53,032 bases of DNA from an uncultured Clostridia bacterium (lineage in GTDB: Bacteria > Bacillota > Clostridia > TANB77 > CAG-508). Location: positions 1 through 53,032 of the forward strand of contig CALXKD010000008.1 of the NCBI GenBank assembly GCA_944388795.1, written 5' to 3'. Of this stretch, positions 16,917 to 26,600 are shown in pieces (position 1 is the first letter of the stretch; every line of letters starts with the position of its first letter). The translations under genes were made by a program, and so were the position numbers. The notes under the pieces are model-generated. The model worked only from the letters and a program-made list of their open reading frames with translations. It made no database searches and had not been told where the DNA came from.

Positions 16917-17363
16917 ATGATAGCAATTGGTTGTGACCATGGAGGATATAAATTAAAGGAAGAAATTAAAAAATACTTAGATGAAAAAGAAATAAAATAT
17001 ATAGATTATGGTTGTATGAACGAGGAAAGAGTAGACTATCCAAATATCGCAAAAGATGTAGCAATTTCTGTACAAAGAGGACAAGCAGATAAAGGAATAT
17101 TAATTTGTCGTTCAGGATTAGGAATGAGCATTGTAGCTAATAAATTCAAAGGAATTAGAAGTACACCATGTTATAATGAAGAAACAGCTAAATTTTCTAG
17201 ATTGCATAATGATAGTAATGTATTAGCATTAGGAGCAGATTATGTAAGTGTAAATGAAGCTATATGTATACTTAGAATGTGGTTGGCAACAGAATTTGAA
17301 GGAGGAAGACATACAGAGAGGATAAAGATTATTGAAGAAATAGAAAATGAGAATATGAAATAA
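16917..17363 (+). CDS. rpiB: Ribose-5-phosphate isomerase B / LacAB family
   Basis: A 148-residue RpiB-type isomerase that interconverts ribose 5-phosphate and ribulose 5-phosphate in the pentose phosphate pathway. Visible motifs are IAIGCDHGGYKLKEEIKKYL, DYPNIAKDVA, the catalytic-Cys loop ICRSGLGMSIVANK, and SRLHNDSNVLALGADYV. The loop reads CRSGLG where many family members have CGTGIG. I choose ATG 16917. An upstream in-frame GTG at 16908 lies inside the AAAAGGAGTG ribosome binding site. The next gene starts 17 bases downstream, consistent with the rpiB-tagO pairing seen in many clostridia. Confidence 0.92.
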   Translation: MIAIGCDHGGYKLKEEIKKYLDEKEIKYIDYGCMNEERVDYPNIAKDVAISVQRGQADKGILICRSGLGMSIVANKFKGIRSTPCYNEETAKFSRLHNDSNVLALGADYVSVNEAICILRMWLATEFEGGRHTERIKIIEEIENENMK

Positions 17364-17380
17364 ATACGGAGGATTGGATT

Positions 17381-18617
17381 ATGTGGGGAGATATTGCAAT
17401 TGCATTTTTACTTGCATTTATCGTAACATTTATGGCCACACCATACACAATAAGAATTGCACATAAAGTAGGAGCAGTTGATGTGCCAAAAGACCAAAGA
17501 AGAATGCACAAAAAGGCAATGCCCAAATTTGGGGGCCCAGCAGTTATACTAGGATTCTTAGTTTCTGTTATATATTTATTAATTGTAATGAGTATAGAAA
17601 ATTCTATTAACTTATTTCGGTATAGAGCAGTATGGAAAGAAACTGTTAGGAATGTTTTTAGGAATATTGGTCATTTCCGTTACATGTATAGTTGATGATA
17701 TAAAAACAATAAAACCAATAACCAAATTGATAGGACAACTATTAGCAGCTATTGTGGCTGTGGGATTTGGAGTAAGAATAGAAGATATAGCATTACCATT
17801 TTTAGATACAATTGAAATGCAAGAAATGTTTTCAATTATAATAACAGTTATATGGATTGTGGGAGTAACAAATGCAATTAATTTAATAGATGGATTAGAT
17901 GGATTATCTTCAGGAATTTCTGTTATATCAGCAATTTCATTATTAATTATATTTGTACTAAATGATTCACCAATGGTGGCTATATTATTAATAACGGCAC
18001 TTGCAGGTGCTTTAGTTGGATTCTTACCATTTAATTTTGCACCAGCAAAAACATTTATAGGAGATACAGGCTCAAACTTTTTAGGATTTTCATTATCCAT
18101 TATCTCAATTTTAGGGGTAGCTAAAACATATACAGCAGCAGTTATTGTATTACCATTAATTGTTTTAGGTTTACCATTGTTTGATACATTTTGGGCTATT
18201 GTTAGAAGATTAATAAAAGGAAAATCAATAAAAGCTATTTTTAAGGCAGATAAAGGACATCTACATCATAGAATTGTAGCAAAAGGATTTAGTCAAAAGC
18301 AAGCTGTTTTAATATTATATGGAATTAGTGCAACTTTTGGAATATTTGCAGTTATCATGTTAGAAAGTGGTATATGGAAAGCACTATCATTCTTACTTAT
18401 GGTAATTGTAGCAATTAGTTTGGGATATAGAAACTTTAAAACAGAAAAAACAGATAATCAACGATATGAATGTATAGAGTGTAAATATATATATAATCCA
18501 AAGTTTGGAAATGAAAAAGCAGGAATAGCACCAGGAACACCTTTTGAAGATTTACCAGATGATTGGGTATGTCCTGTTTGTGGAGAAGGAAAAGATATGT
18601 TTGAGATACATCAATAG
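17381..18617 (+). CDS. tagO: TagO/WecA-type GlcNAc-1-phosphate transferase fused to rubredoxin, +1 frameshift at CGG
   Basis: A polytopic membrane enzyme of the MraY/WecA/TagO family, which transfers a sugar-1-phosphate to undecaprenyl phosphate to start wall teichoic acid or another envelope polymer. The first frame (17381-17695) has [32 protein letters not shown], then an in-frame CGG at 17618 after which it would stop in 25 codons. Skipping the C gives [14 protein letters not shown] and all later motifs: [24 protein letters not shown] and HLHHR. The last 50 residues (about 361-411) are a complete rubredoxin: CIECKYIY, then [17 protein letters not shown]. That electron-carrier domain is unexpected on this enzyme. 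Total length is about 411 residues. Confidence 0.85.
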
Positions 18618-18638
18618 ATATAAAAATGAAAAAAGGAT

Positions 18639-18681
18639 AACAAACGAAGTCATATAGAATGAAATATGACTTCGTTTGTTT
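18639..18681 (+). terminator. Terminator of the tagO-rubredoxin gene
   Basis: AACAAACGAAGTCATAT pairs perfectly with ATATGACTTCGTTTGTT and is followed by T-rich sequence. Confidence 0.9.
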
Positions 18682-18814
18682 TATAAAATAAAAAATACAG
18701 AAAAGATTATGTAAAATAATCAAAAACAGAGAATTTTATATAAAAGCGATTATTTTATAGTTAAAAAGAGAAAAATATAGTTATTTTAAGATATAAAAGC
18801 AAAATAAGAACAGA

Positions 18815-18843
18815 TTGACTTTAATTAATCGAAATGATATAAT
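18815..18843 (+). promoter_or_regulatory. Sigma-A promoter upstream of the GT2 gene
   Basis: TTGACT at 18815-18820 and TATAAT at 18838-18843 are 17 bases apart. This implies a leader of about 115 bases before the GT2 start. The leader has an AAAGGGGGAG near 18904 but no open frame or regulatory RNA that I recognise. Confidence 0.8.
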
Positions 18844-18967
18844 TTAAGGGTATGTAGAAAAATAGGAAAGATTAAGAAAATCGGGTATACAAATTATGTA
18901 TATAAAGGGGGAGATAAAGAACTAATAAAATCAAAAATAAAATATAGGAAAGAATAGAGGAGAGACT

Positions 18968-19615
18968 ATGATAAGTGTAATTATACCAGCATATAATGAA
19001 GAAGAAAATATAAAAATAGTTATAAATATATGTAAAGAAAATAAAAATGTTAGCGAAATTATAGTAGTAAACAATTTAAGTACAGATAGAACAGAAGAAA
19101 TAGCAAAAGAAGAAGGAGCAAAAGTAATATTTTGTGATAAACAAGGAAAAGGGTATGCTATGGAAATGGGAATAAAGGAAGCTAAGAATGAATGTATTGT
19201 ATTTCTAGATGGAGATATTTCAGATTATTCAGATGATGTAATTTATAAATTATCAGAACCTATATTAGATAGAAATATAGATTTTGTAAAAGCTACATTT
19301 GATAGAGAAGGTGGAAGAGTTACAGAACTAGTAGCTAAACCATTATTAAATTTATTGTTTCCAGATGTAAGAAAATATACACAACCCTTAAGTGGAATGA
19401 TAGCTGGAAAAAAATCAGTATTTCAAAAAATAGAATTGGAAAAAGATTATGGAGTGGATATAGGAATTTTATTAGATATGATAAAATTAAATGTGAACAT
19501 AGAAGAAGTAAAAATTGGAAAATTAAAAAATGTTTCAAAAACTTGGAAAGCATTAGAAAAAATGTCTACTGAAGTTATGAAAGCAATATTAAAAAGAGCA
19601 AATGTAGATGTTTAA
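18968..19615 (+). CDS. Family 2 glycosyltransferase, GpgS-like
   Basis: A 215-residue GT-A fold family 2 glycosyltransferase. The nucleotide-sugar binding start SVIIPAYNEEENIKIVI, the metal-binding FLDGD near residue 79, and the segment GGRVTELVAKPLLNLLFP near 117 are reminiscent of glucosyl-3-phosphoglycerate synthases. It has no membrane helix, so it is cytosolic. A histidine phosphatase and a GT4 enzyme are encoded alongside, which would fit a glucosylglycerate-type pathway, but polyprenyl-linked transfer is also possible. The start has an AGGAGAG ribosome binding site. Confidence 0.7.
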   Translation: MISVIIPAYNEEENIKIVINICKENKNVSEIIVVNNLSTDRTEEIAKEEGAKVIFCDKQGKGYAMEMGIKEAKNECIVFLDGDISDYSDDVIYKLSEPILDRNIDFVKATFDREGGRVTELVAKPLLNLLFPDVRKYTQPLSGMIAGKKSVFQKIELEKDYGVDIGILLDMIKLNVNIEEVKIGKLKNVSKTWKALEKMSTEVMKAILKRANVDV

Positions 19616-19621
19616 AAAATA

Positions 19622-19655
19622 AAAAATAGCAAATATATGAATATATATTTACTAT
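19622..19655. terminator. AT-rich bidirectional terminator
   Basis: AAATAGCAAATATA and TATATTTACTATTT form an AT-only stem with one mismatch between the convergent GT2 and phosphatase genes. Confidence 0.6.
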
Positions 19656-19661
19656 TTTATT

Positions 19662-20237
19662 TTATTTTTCGAAAGAATCCTCATTTTTTAAAATAATCTT
19701 AGAGGAATCATATTCTACAAAAGAACAATTATCTAATTTTATATTTAAAAGATTCATATCATCAGGAAATCCGTTAAAAAAGCAATTAGTTGCGATGTTA
19801 ACACCATTGTGTGAAACTAATAAAACGGATTTATCCGGATAAGTTTTTATTAAAAAATCTAAGTATTTATAAATCCTGTTAAAGAAATTTTGAATTGGTT
19901 CAACATCTTTATATTGATAATTTTTAGTATAATCCCAAAATAAATTTTTATCATATTCATTGCCTTTTATACCTTCTAAGCATCCAAAGCTTCTTTCAAG
20001 TAAAGAAGTTTCAGTCATTAAAGGAATATCTCTATTTTCATTAATAATGTTTGCAGTATGAAAAGCTCTACTAAGAGGAGAAGAGATGATCAAATCAAAA
20101 TGAGTAGAATGCAATTTATCTGCTAAGATATGTGCTTGATTAATTCCTGTAGGATTTAATGGAATATCAACAGAACCTTGTAAACGATTTTGAATATTCC
20201 AATCAGTTTGTCCATGCCTAACAAAATATATTTTCAT
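19662..20237 (-). CDS. Histidine phosphatase family protein
   Basis: A 191-residue member of the phosphoglycerate mutase-like superfamily. The catalytic RHG motif is in IYFVRHGQTDWNIQNRLQGS, with SSPLSRAFHTANII near residue 55, LERSFGCLEG near 80 and LLVSHNGVNIATNCF near 145. Enzymes of this kind remove phosphate from small molecules, including glucosyl-3-phosphoglycerate, alpha-ribazole phosphate and sugar phosphates. The neighbouring GpgS-like gene makes the first plausible. I start at ATG 20237, after GGGTGAT. It is paralogous to the gene at 33568. Confidence 0.85.
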   Translation of the reverse strand: MKIYFVRHGQTDWNIQNRLQGSVDIPLNPTGINQAHILADKLHSTHFDLIISSPLSRAFHTANIINENRDIPLMTETSLLERSFGCLEGIKGNEYDKNLFWDYTKNYQYKDVEPIQNFFNRIYKYLDFLIKTYPDKSVLLVSHNGVNIATNCFFNGFPDDMNLLNIKLDNCSFVEYDSSKIILKNEDSFEK

Positions 20238-20323
20238 AATATCACCCAATATAATTATAACAAATCAAAATTGACAGGTCAATCAAAGTATGATATATAA
20301 GGAAAAGAAAGGAATTAACAGTT

Positions 20324-21337
20324 ATGAAAAAAATATTGTTTTATACAAATGGCATTTATAGAGGTGGCATAGAAATAGCTCTATGCAATTTAGCCGCACA
20401 TTTAGATAAAAATAAATATAAAATTTATGTAACATGTACAGACAAAAATACATTTAAAATTTTGGAAAAAAGAATAGGTGTTTATTGTGAATATGTAGAT
20501 ATAAATAAAGAAATTGAAGTAGATATTCTAATTTTTTGTAATTATGTTTCAAAACCTGCTGAAGGAGATATAAAAAATATAAAGTATAAAAAATCTTATT
20601 TTTGGTTTCATTGTTTTGGCGAAAATCAAGAAAAGTTTTTAGAGAAAGTATGCAGGGAAAATTTAGTAGATAAAGTTATCACAGTATGTGATAGTATAAG
20701 AGAAGAATTATTAAACAGAGAATATTTAAAAGGACAAGATAGTAAAGTTGTAACAATAAAGAATATATTGGATTCAGAAGAGATAAAAGTAAAATCCCAA
20801 GAAAAAGTGGAAGTTTCAAGGGCAAAAGATTTAACAATGATAGTTATCGCAAGATTAGTAAAAGAAAAGGGATTTGGAAGAGTAAAGATATTATTAAAGG
20901 ATATGAAACAGCAAAATATAGATTATAAACTTTTAGTAGCAGGAACAGCCAATACAGAGGAACAAGTTGTAGAAATAAAAAATATGTTTAAAGATGATGA
21001 AAAAGTCATATTTTTAGGTTATCAAGAAAATCCTTACAAATATCTAAAAATATGTGACTATAATGTGTTATTGAGTGATAGAGAAAATATGAGTTTATCT
21101 ATGATAGAAGCAAAAATATTAGGAATTCCGAATATTGTTACAGATTTTGAATCAGCTTTTGAAGAAGTGACAGATATGCAAAATGGTTTTATATTAAGTA
21201 GAGAAAATACGGATTCATATAAAGAAAGGGTTCCACAAATCGTAAAGGAAAAACAAAGATTAAAAGATAACTTGAAGAATTTTAAATATGATTTTGACGA
21301 AATAATAGATCAATGGGAAAATTTGATAAATTGTTAA
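20324..21337 (+). CDS. Family 4 glycosyltransferase
   Basis: A 337-residue GT-B fold glycosyltransferase. The N-terminal half starts KILFYTNGIYRGGIEIALCNL, a typical acceptor-side GGIE loop. The C-terminal half has MIVIARLVKEKGFGRVKILL near residue 185, and the nucleotide-sugar site runs through VIFLGYQENPYKYL to LLSDRENMSLSMIEAKILGIPNIVTD, with the GT4-type acidic region. No membrane span is seen. The acceptor is unknown. It may act on a cell-surface glycan or a glycosylated solute together with the GT2 enzyme nearby. The hslO start follows 14 bases later. Confidence 0.82.
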   Translation: MKKILFYTNGIYRGGIEIALCNLAAHLDKNKYKIYVTCTDKNTFKILEKRIGVYCEYVDINKEIEVDILIFCNYVSKPAEGDIKNIKYKKSYFWFHCFGENQEKFLEKVCRENLVDKVITVCDSIREELLNREYLKGQDSKVVTIKNILDSEEIKVKSQEKVEVSRAKDLTMIVIARLVKEKGFGRVKILLKDMKQQNIDYKLLVAGTANTEEQVVEIKNMFKDDEKVIFLGYQENPYKYLKICDYNVLLSDRENMSLSMIEAKILGIPNIVTDFESAFEEVTDMQNGFILSRENTDSYKERVPQIVKEKQRLKDNLKNFKYDFDEIIDQWENLINC

Positions 21338-21351
21338 AGAAGGAGTGTAAA

Positions 21352-22245
21352 ATGTCAGATAAAATAATTAAATTTTTAGCATATGAAGGAAGAATTTCTG
21401 TTATATGTGCTAATACAACAGAAATGGTAGAAGAAGCAAGAAAAATACATGATATGAGTCCAGTGGTAACGGCAGCATTTGGTAGGTTATTAACCATAAC
21501 CAGTATCATGGCAACAGAGATGAAAGGAAGCAAAGATAAATTAACTGTTCAATTAAAAGGAAATGGACCAATAGGTGTTATGATTGCAACAGCGAATAAT
21601 AAACCAATGGTAAAGGGATATGTGACAAATCCAGTAGTGGAATTACCATTAAATGAAGATGGAAAATTAGATGTTAGTGGAGCTGTAGGATATGAAGGAT
21701 ATATTAATGTGGTAAAAGATATTGGATTAAAAGATCCATACATTGGAATATCTCCATTAGTATCAGGTGAAATTGCAGAAGATTTTGCAAATTATTTTGT
21801 TCATTCAGAACAAAGAAATTCAGCAGTTGCACTAGGCGTATTAGTAGACAAAAATGGTGTTAGAGCAAGTGGGGGATATTTAATTAATCCAATGCCAGAT
21901 GCAACAGAAGAAGATATATCTAAGGTAGAGCAAGCCATATTTAAAGCAGGTGCTATGTCAAAAATGTTAGATCAAAATTTAACATTAGAAGAAATTGCAA
22001 AAAGAATCACAGGGGATGAAAATGTTGAAATTATAGAAGATAGCATTAAACCAGAATTTAAATGTGATTGTTCAAAGGAGCATATGGAAGATGCACTAAT
22101 GACAATTGGAAAAAAAGAATTAGAAGATATTATAGAAAAAGAAGGAAAAGCAGAGTTGGTTTGTCATTTTTGTAATAAAAATTATCAGTTTGACAAAAAG
22201 GAATTAGAAAATATTGTGAGAAGAATAGAACAAGAAAAAGAATAA
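21352..22245 (+). CDS. hslO: Hsp33 redox-regulated chaperonin
   Basis: Hsp33, 297 residues, a zinc-containing chaperone switched on by oxidation. The N-terminal domain has RISVICANTTEMVEEARKIH, TSIMATEMKGSKDKLTVQLKGNGP and YVTNP. The C-terminal zinc site is CDC near residue 242 and CHFC near 277, the canonical pair. I choose ATG 21352, after AAGGAGTG. The longer frame extends into the preceding gene. It follows the GT4 gene closely and may be cotranscribed with it. Confidence 0.96.
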   Translation: MSDKIIKFLAYEGRISVICANTTEMVEEARKIHDMSPVVTAAFGRLLTITSIMATEMKGSKDKLTVQLKGNGPIGVMIATANNKPMVKGYVTNPVVELPLNEDGKLDVSGAVGYEGYINVVKDIGLKDPYIGISPLVSGEIAEDFANYFVHSEQRNSAVALGVLVDKNGVRASGGYLINPMPDATEEDISKVEQAIFKAGAMSKMLDQNLTLEEIAKRITGDENVEIIEDSIKPEFKCDCSKEHMEDALMTIGKKELEDIIEKEGKAELVCHFCNKNYQFDKKELENIVRRIEQEKE

Positions 22246-22322
22246 TTAAAAGTGAAGAAGGGATAGGTTTTATAAAAAGAAATATCCTTTTTTCTATTTT
22301 TTGATATTTTATAAGTCTCTAA

Positions 22323-22351
22323 TTGACAAATTTCGCAAATGAAAATATAAT
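22323..22351 (+). promoter_or_regulatory. Consensus sigma-A promoter of ppaC
   Basis: TTGACA at 22323-22328 and TATAAT at 22346-22351 are exactly 17 bases apart, 41 bases before the ATG. A weak hairpin (GGATA and TATCC followed by T) at about 22258-22300 probably terminates hslO. Confidence 0.88.
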
Positions 22352-22392
22352 GATGAAGATAATAAAAATATAGAGAAAAGGAGAAATGAAAA

Positions 22393-23313
22393 ATGGAAAA
22401 AGAAGTAGTTATATTTGGACACAAAAATCCAGATACAGATTCAATCTGTTCTAGTATTGTAATGGCAGATTTAGAGAATAAATTGGGAAATCATTGTATA
22501 CCAACAAGAATAGGAAAAGTTAACAAAGAAACACAATATGTACTAGATTATTTAAAATTAGAAGCACCAAAAATGATAGACAAAGCAGAAGATGGACAAG
22601 AGGTTATATTAGTAGATCATAATGAAGCAACACAATCTATAGAAAATATAGAGAATGCAAAAATATTAAAGGTAATTGACCATCATACAATGAATTTTAA
22701 AGCACCTTATCAATTATATTATAGAACAGAGCCTGTTGGATGTACAGCAACAGTATTATATAAATTATATAAAGAAAATAATATAGAAATGACAAGAGAA
22801 ATTGCAATATTATGTTTGAGTGCTATTATATCAGATACATTATTATTCAAATCACCTACATGTACAGAAGAAGATATAAAAGTAGCAAATGCATTACAAA
22901 AAATAGCAAACATAGATATGCAAGAATATGGATTAGAAATGCTAAAGGCAGGAACAGATTTAGGTGATTTTTCAGAACAAGAATTGGTAAATCTAGATGC
23001 AAAAGCCTTTGAAAAAGCAGATACAAAATTTGTTATAGCACAAGTAAATACTGTAAGTATAGAGGATGTTTTAAAAAGAAAACAAGGATTAGAAAGTGCT
23101 ATTAATAGTGAAATAGAAAAAAGAGGAATTCAATTATTTGTATTTGCTATCACAGATATTTTAAATAGTAATTCAGAAATTATAGCTTTAGGAGATAGAA
23201 CAGATGCTGTAGAAAAAGCATTTGATGTAAAGCTAGAAAATAATAGAGCATTTTTACCAGGTGTTGTTTCAAGAAAGAAACAATTATTACCAGATATAGA
23301 TAAAAATATGTAA
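22393..23313 (+). CDS. ppaC: Manganese-dependent inorganic pyrophosphatase
   Basis: A family II (DHH) inorganic pyrophosphatase, 306 residues, which hydrolyses pyrophosphate to drive biosynthetic reactions. Motifs in order: IFGHKNPDTDSICSS near the N-terminus (His and Asp ligands), LVDHNE near residue 75, the DHH motif VIDHHTMNF near 96, and ISDTLLFKSPTCTEED near 150. The C-terminal DHHA2 domain ends with LPGVVSRKKQLLPDI, containing the substrate-binding SRKKQ. It is monocistronic, with a consensus promoter and a terminator. Confidence 0.96.
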   Translation: MEKEVVIFGHKNPDTDSICSSIVMADLENKLGNHCIPTRIGKVNKETQYVLDYLKLEAPKMIDKAEDGQEVILVDHNEATQSIENIENAKILKVIDHHTMNFKAPYQLYYRTEPVGCTATVLYKLYKENNIEMTREIAILCLSAIISDTLLFKSPTCTEEDIKVANALQKIANIDMQEYGLEMLKAGTDLGDFSEQELVNLDAKAFEKADTKFVIAQVNTVSIEDVLKRKQGLESAINSEIEKRGIQLFVFAITDILNSNSEIIALGDRTDAVEKAFDVKLENNRAFLPGVVSRKKQLLPDIDKNM

Positions 23314-23333
23314 GAATAATTGTAATCAAGAAG

Positions 23334-23360
23334 GAGATTTTGACAAATGGTCAAAATCTC
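23334..23360 (+). terminator. Terminator of ppaC
   Basis: GAGATTTTGAC and GTCAAAATCTC form a perfect 11-bp stem with a five-base loop, followed by T-rich sequence. Confidence 0.85.
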
Positions 23361-23475
23361 TATTTCTATATAATAAAAGAATAAAGAAATTATAAAAATT
23401 TTAGAAGTAGAATTATAAAAGATTTGCTTGTTTTTTAAGGGAAAATAGTATATAGTATAAAAGTGAAGGTCAATT

Positions 23476-23609
23476 TGTCCAGTTAGGGACGTTTCTCTTT
23501 GGGACATTTTTATGTCAATTTTATAAATATAATAAGCTAAAAAATGTTTCTAGTGAATATTGCAGATTAACATAATAATGTCCCAAAGAGAAACGTCCCC
23601 AACTGGACA
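23476..23609. mobile_element. 134-bp palindromic element with 31-bp terminal inverted repeats
   Basis: The 31-base arm at 23476-23506 (TGTCCAGTTAGGGACG onwards) and the arm at 23579-23609 are inverted copies that differ at one base. The 72-base centre is AT-rich and has no gene. The arms are GC-richer than anything nearby. Size, structure and lack of coding capacity fit a MITE-like non-autonomous element or a mobile hairpin. It sits between ppaC and smc, immediately before the smc ribosome binding site. Confidence 0.75.
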
Positions 23610-23634
23610 TAGACAGATGAAAGAGGAGATATAC

Positions 23635-26600
23635 ATGTATTTAAAAAGATTAGAATTACAAGGATTTAAGTCATTTGCAGATAAAACTGTATTAGAATTT
23701 ATGCCAGGAATTACAAGTGTCATAGGACCAAATGGTTCTGGAAAGAGTAATATATCAGATGCTATTAGATGGGTACTTGGAGAACAAAGTATGAAGTCAT
23801 TAAGAGGTTCTAAATCATTAGATATTATCTTTGCAGGTACACAAAATAGAAAATCATTAGGGTTTGCAGAAGCATCATTGGTGTTTGATAATACAGATGG
23901 AACTTTGCCTATTGAATATACAGAAGTAACCGTTACCAGAAAAATATATAGAAGTGGAGAGACAGGTTACTATATCAATAAAGTACCATGTAGGTTAAAA
24001 GATGTATTAGAACTATTTATGGATACAGGTATTGGAAAAGATGGCTATTCTATTATTGGACAAGGAAAAATAGATGAAATTTTAAGCAATAAATCAGAGG
24101 ATAGAAGACATATTTTTGAAGAGGCAGCAGGAATTGTAAAATATAGAGTCAGAAAAGCTGAAAGTGAAAAAAAATTAGAACATACAAAGTTAAATCTTCT
24201 TAGAATTAATGATATATTGGCAGAAATTGAAACCAATATAGAGCCATTAAAAATACAAGCAGAAAAGGCAAAAAAATATTTAAATTTAAGAGAAGAATTA
24301 AAAAATATAGAGATTGGCTTGTTTTTATACAATATAGAAAAATACAAAAAAGAATTGGAAGATATTGTAAAAGATGAGGAAATATATAAGACTCAATGTA
24401 ATGAGGAAGAAGGTAAATTAGAAAGAGTAAAAGCATTAAAAGAAGAATTAAAATCAGAAATTGATCATATTACAGAATCGATTGAAGAGATGTCTAATTT
24501 AGGATTTGAGAGCAAAAAAGAAATTGAAATGTTAAATTCTGATATCAATGTGTCTAACACAAGAATTGAAAATAATAAGCAAAATAAAGAAAGATTTGAG
24601 AAAGAAATTGAAGAATTAACAGCAAGGATACAAGAATTAGAAGAAGAGAAAAAGCAAAAAGAAGAAAAGAAAGAAAATTTGAAACAAAATAGAGAAAAAT
24701 TTGCAAAAGAGTTAGAAGAAAAAGAAAAAGAATTAGCAGAAATTACAAAAAAATTGTCTAGTAAAGAATTAGAAATGGAAGAACATAAGAAAACAGTAGA
24801 AGAAAATACAGATAAAAAATATGAATTGCAAGCAAGTATTAGTGAGCAAGATATCAATTATCAAAACTATCAAAAAAGACAAACACAAATCAAAAATGAA
24901 ATAACAGGAAATATTTCTGAGTTAGATAATACTAGAATGAAAAAAGAAGAAATTGCAAAAGAATTTTATGAAATAGAAAGTAAAAGAAATAAAATTTTAA
25001 CAGATTTAGAAGAAGTAAAGAAAGAAAAACAAGAAGCAGATAGAAAAATCAAAGATTTTGATAGTAAAATCAATATGCTTTCAGGAGAAAAGAGAATCAA
25101 AGAATCAAAATTAAAATTCTTAATAGAAACAGAAAAGGAAAAAGAAGGATATATCAAAAGTGTTAAAACATTATTAAAAGATTGTGAAACAACAAAAGAA
25201 TTAAGGAAAGGTATGCATGGTGTTTTAGCCAATGTTATAGAGGTACCTGAAGAATATCAAACAGCGATTGAAATGTGCTTAGGAAGTAGTCTGCAAAATA
25301 TTGTAACAGAAAATGAGGAGGATGCGAAAAGATTAATTGAACATTTAAGAAAGAACAATTTAGGTAGAGCATCATTTTTACCAATTACATCAGTAAAAGG
25401 AAAAAAATTAGATAGAATAAAAGGTAAAAATATAGGAATTATTGGAATTGCTTCAGATTTGATTCAATATAGCAAAAAATATGAAAATATTATTCTAAAT
25501 CTATTAGGAAGAACAGTTATTGTACAAGATATGGAAACAGCGATTAGAGTGGCTAAAGATAATGGATATAGTTTTAGAATTATCACAGTAGAAGGAGATG
25601 TCATTAATCCATCAGGAGCTATTACAGGTGGTTCTGTTGCGAAGAAGACAGTCAATATCCTAGGAAGAGGAAGAGAAATTGAAAAACTACAAAAGGAAAT
25701 TAAGAAATTAGAAGAGCAAATACAAAAATTAGAAGAGGAAAAAGAAACTTATCAAGAATCTATTGGACATGTATTGGAAAAGGCAACCACTTTTGAAAAA
25801 GAATTGCAAGAAATTGAAATTACTTATGCAACAGGAAAAGAAAAGATAAATGGAATAGAAGAAAATATCAATCGAATCGAAACAAGATTAAATAAACTAA
25901 AAGAAGAAAGTAAAAAATTGGAAGAACAAAAAGAGCAAAGTATAGCGAACAAAACAGATTTCCAAGAAAAAATACAAGCAATTAATGAAGAAAATGAAAA
26001 ATTAAAGAAAATCATTACTGAATTTACAGAATTAAATAAAGATGATCAAAAATATATTGATGATTTGAATTTTGATATCACGAATTTAAAAATTTCTGTA
26101 TCTTCATTTGATGAAAGTGAAAGCTCAATAGAAGAAATTCAAGAAAGAATTCATTCTGAAATCGAAAGTACGAATAAAAGTATTGAAAATAAAAAGACAC
26201 AAATTGAGCAGATCAAACAAGATAATTTTAATTTGGAAAAATCAATTGAAGAAATCAAAGAAAAGATAGAAAAAATTAAAGAAGAAGTAAAAAATAGTGG
26301 TTCTAAAATAGAGGAATTAAAAGAAAAGAGAATTCAAAAAAATGAAAAATTGGCAGAACAAGAAGAGGAAATTAACAACAAATTAAAAATCATTGAAGAT
26401 TTAAAATCACAAATGGTAAAAGTTGATGTTAAAAAAACAAAACTAGAAGAAGATATTAATGAGATTATTAATAAGATGTGGGAAGAGTATGAATTAACAC
26501 CAAATAATGTCGTAGATTACAGAAAACCAGATAATGTACAATTGACGCAAAAGAAGGTAAAAGATTTACGAAATGAAATTAGAGAATTAGGTAGTGTTAA

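Noticed and set aside
23560..23634. Longer smc start within the palindromic element
   Set aside because: The in-frame extension is encoded by the inverted-repeat arm and has no ribosome binding site. The canonical SMC N-terminus starts at 23635 after GAGGAGAT.
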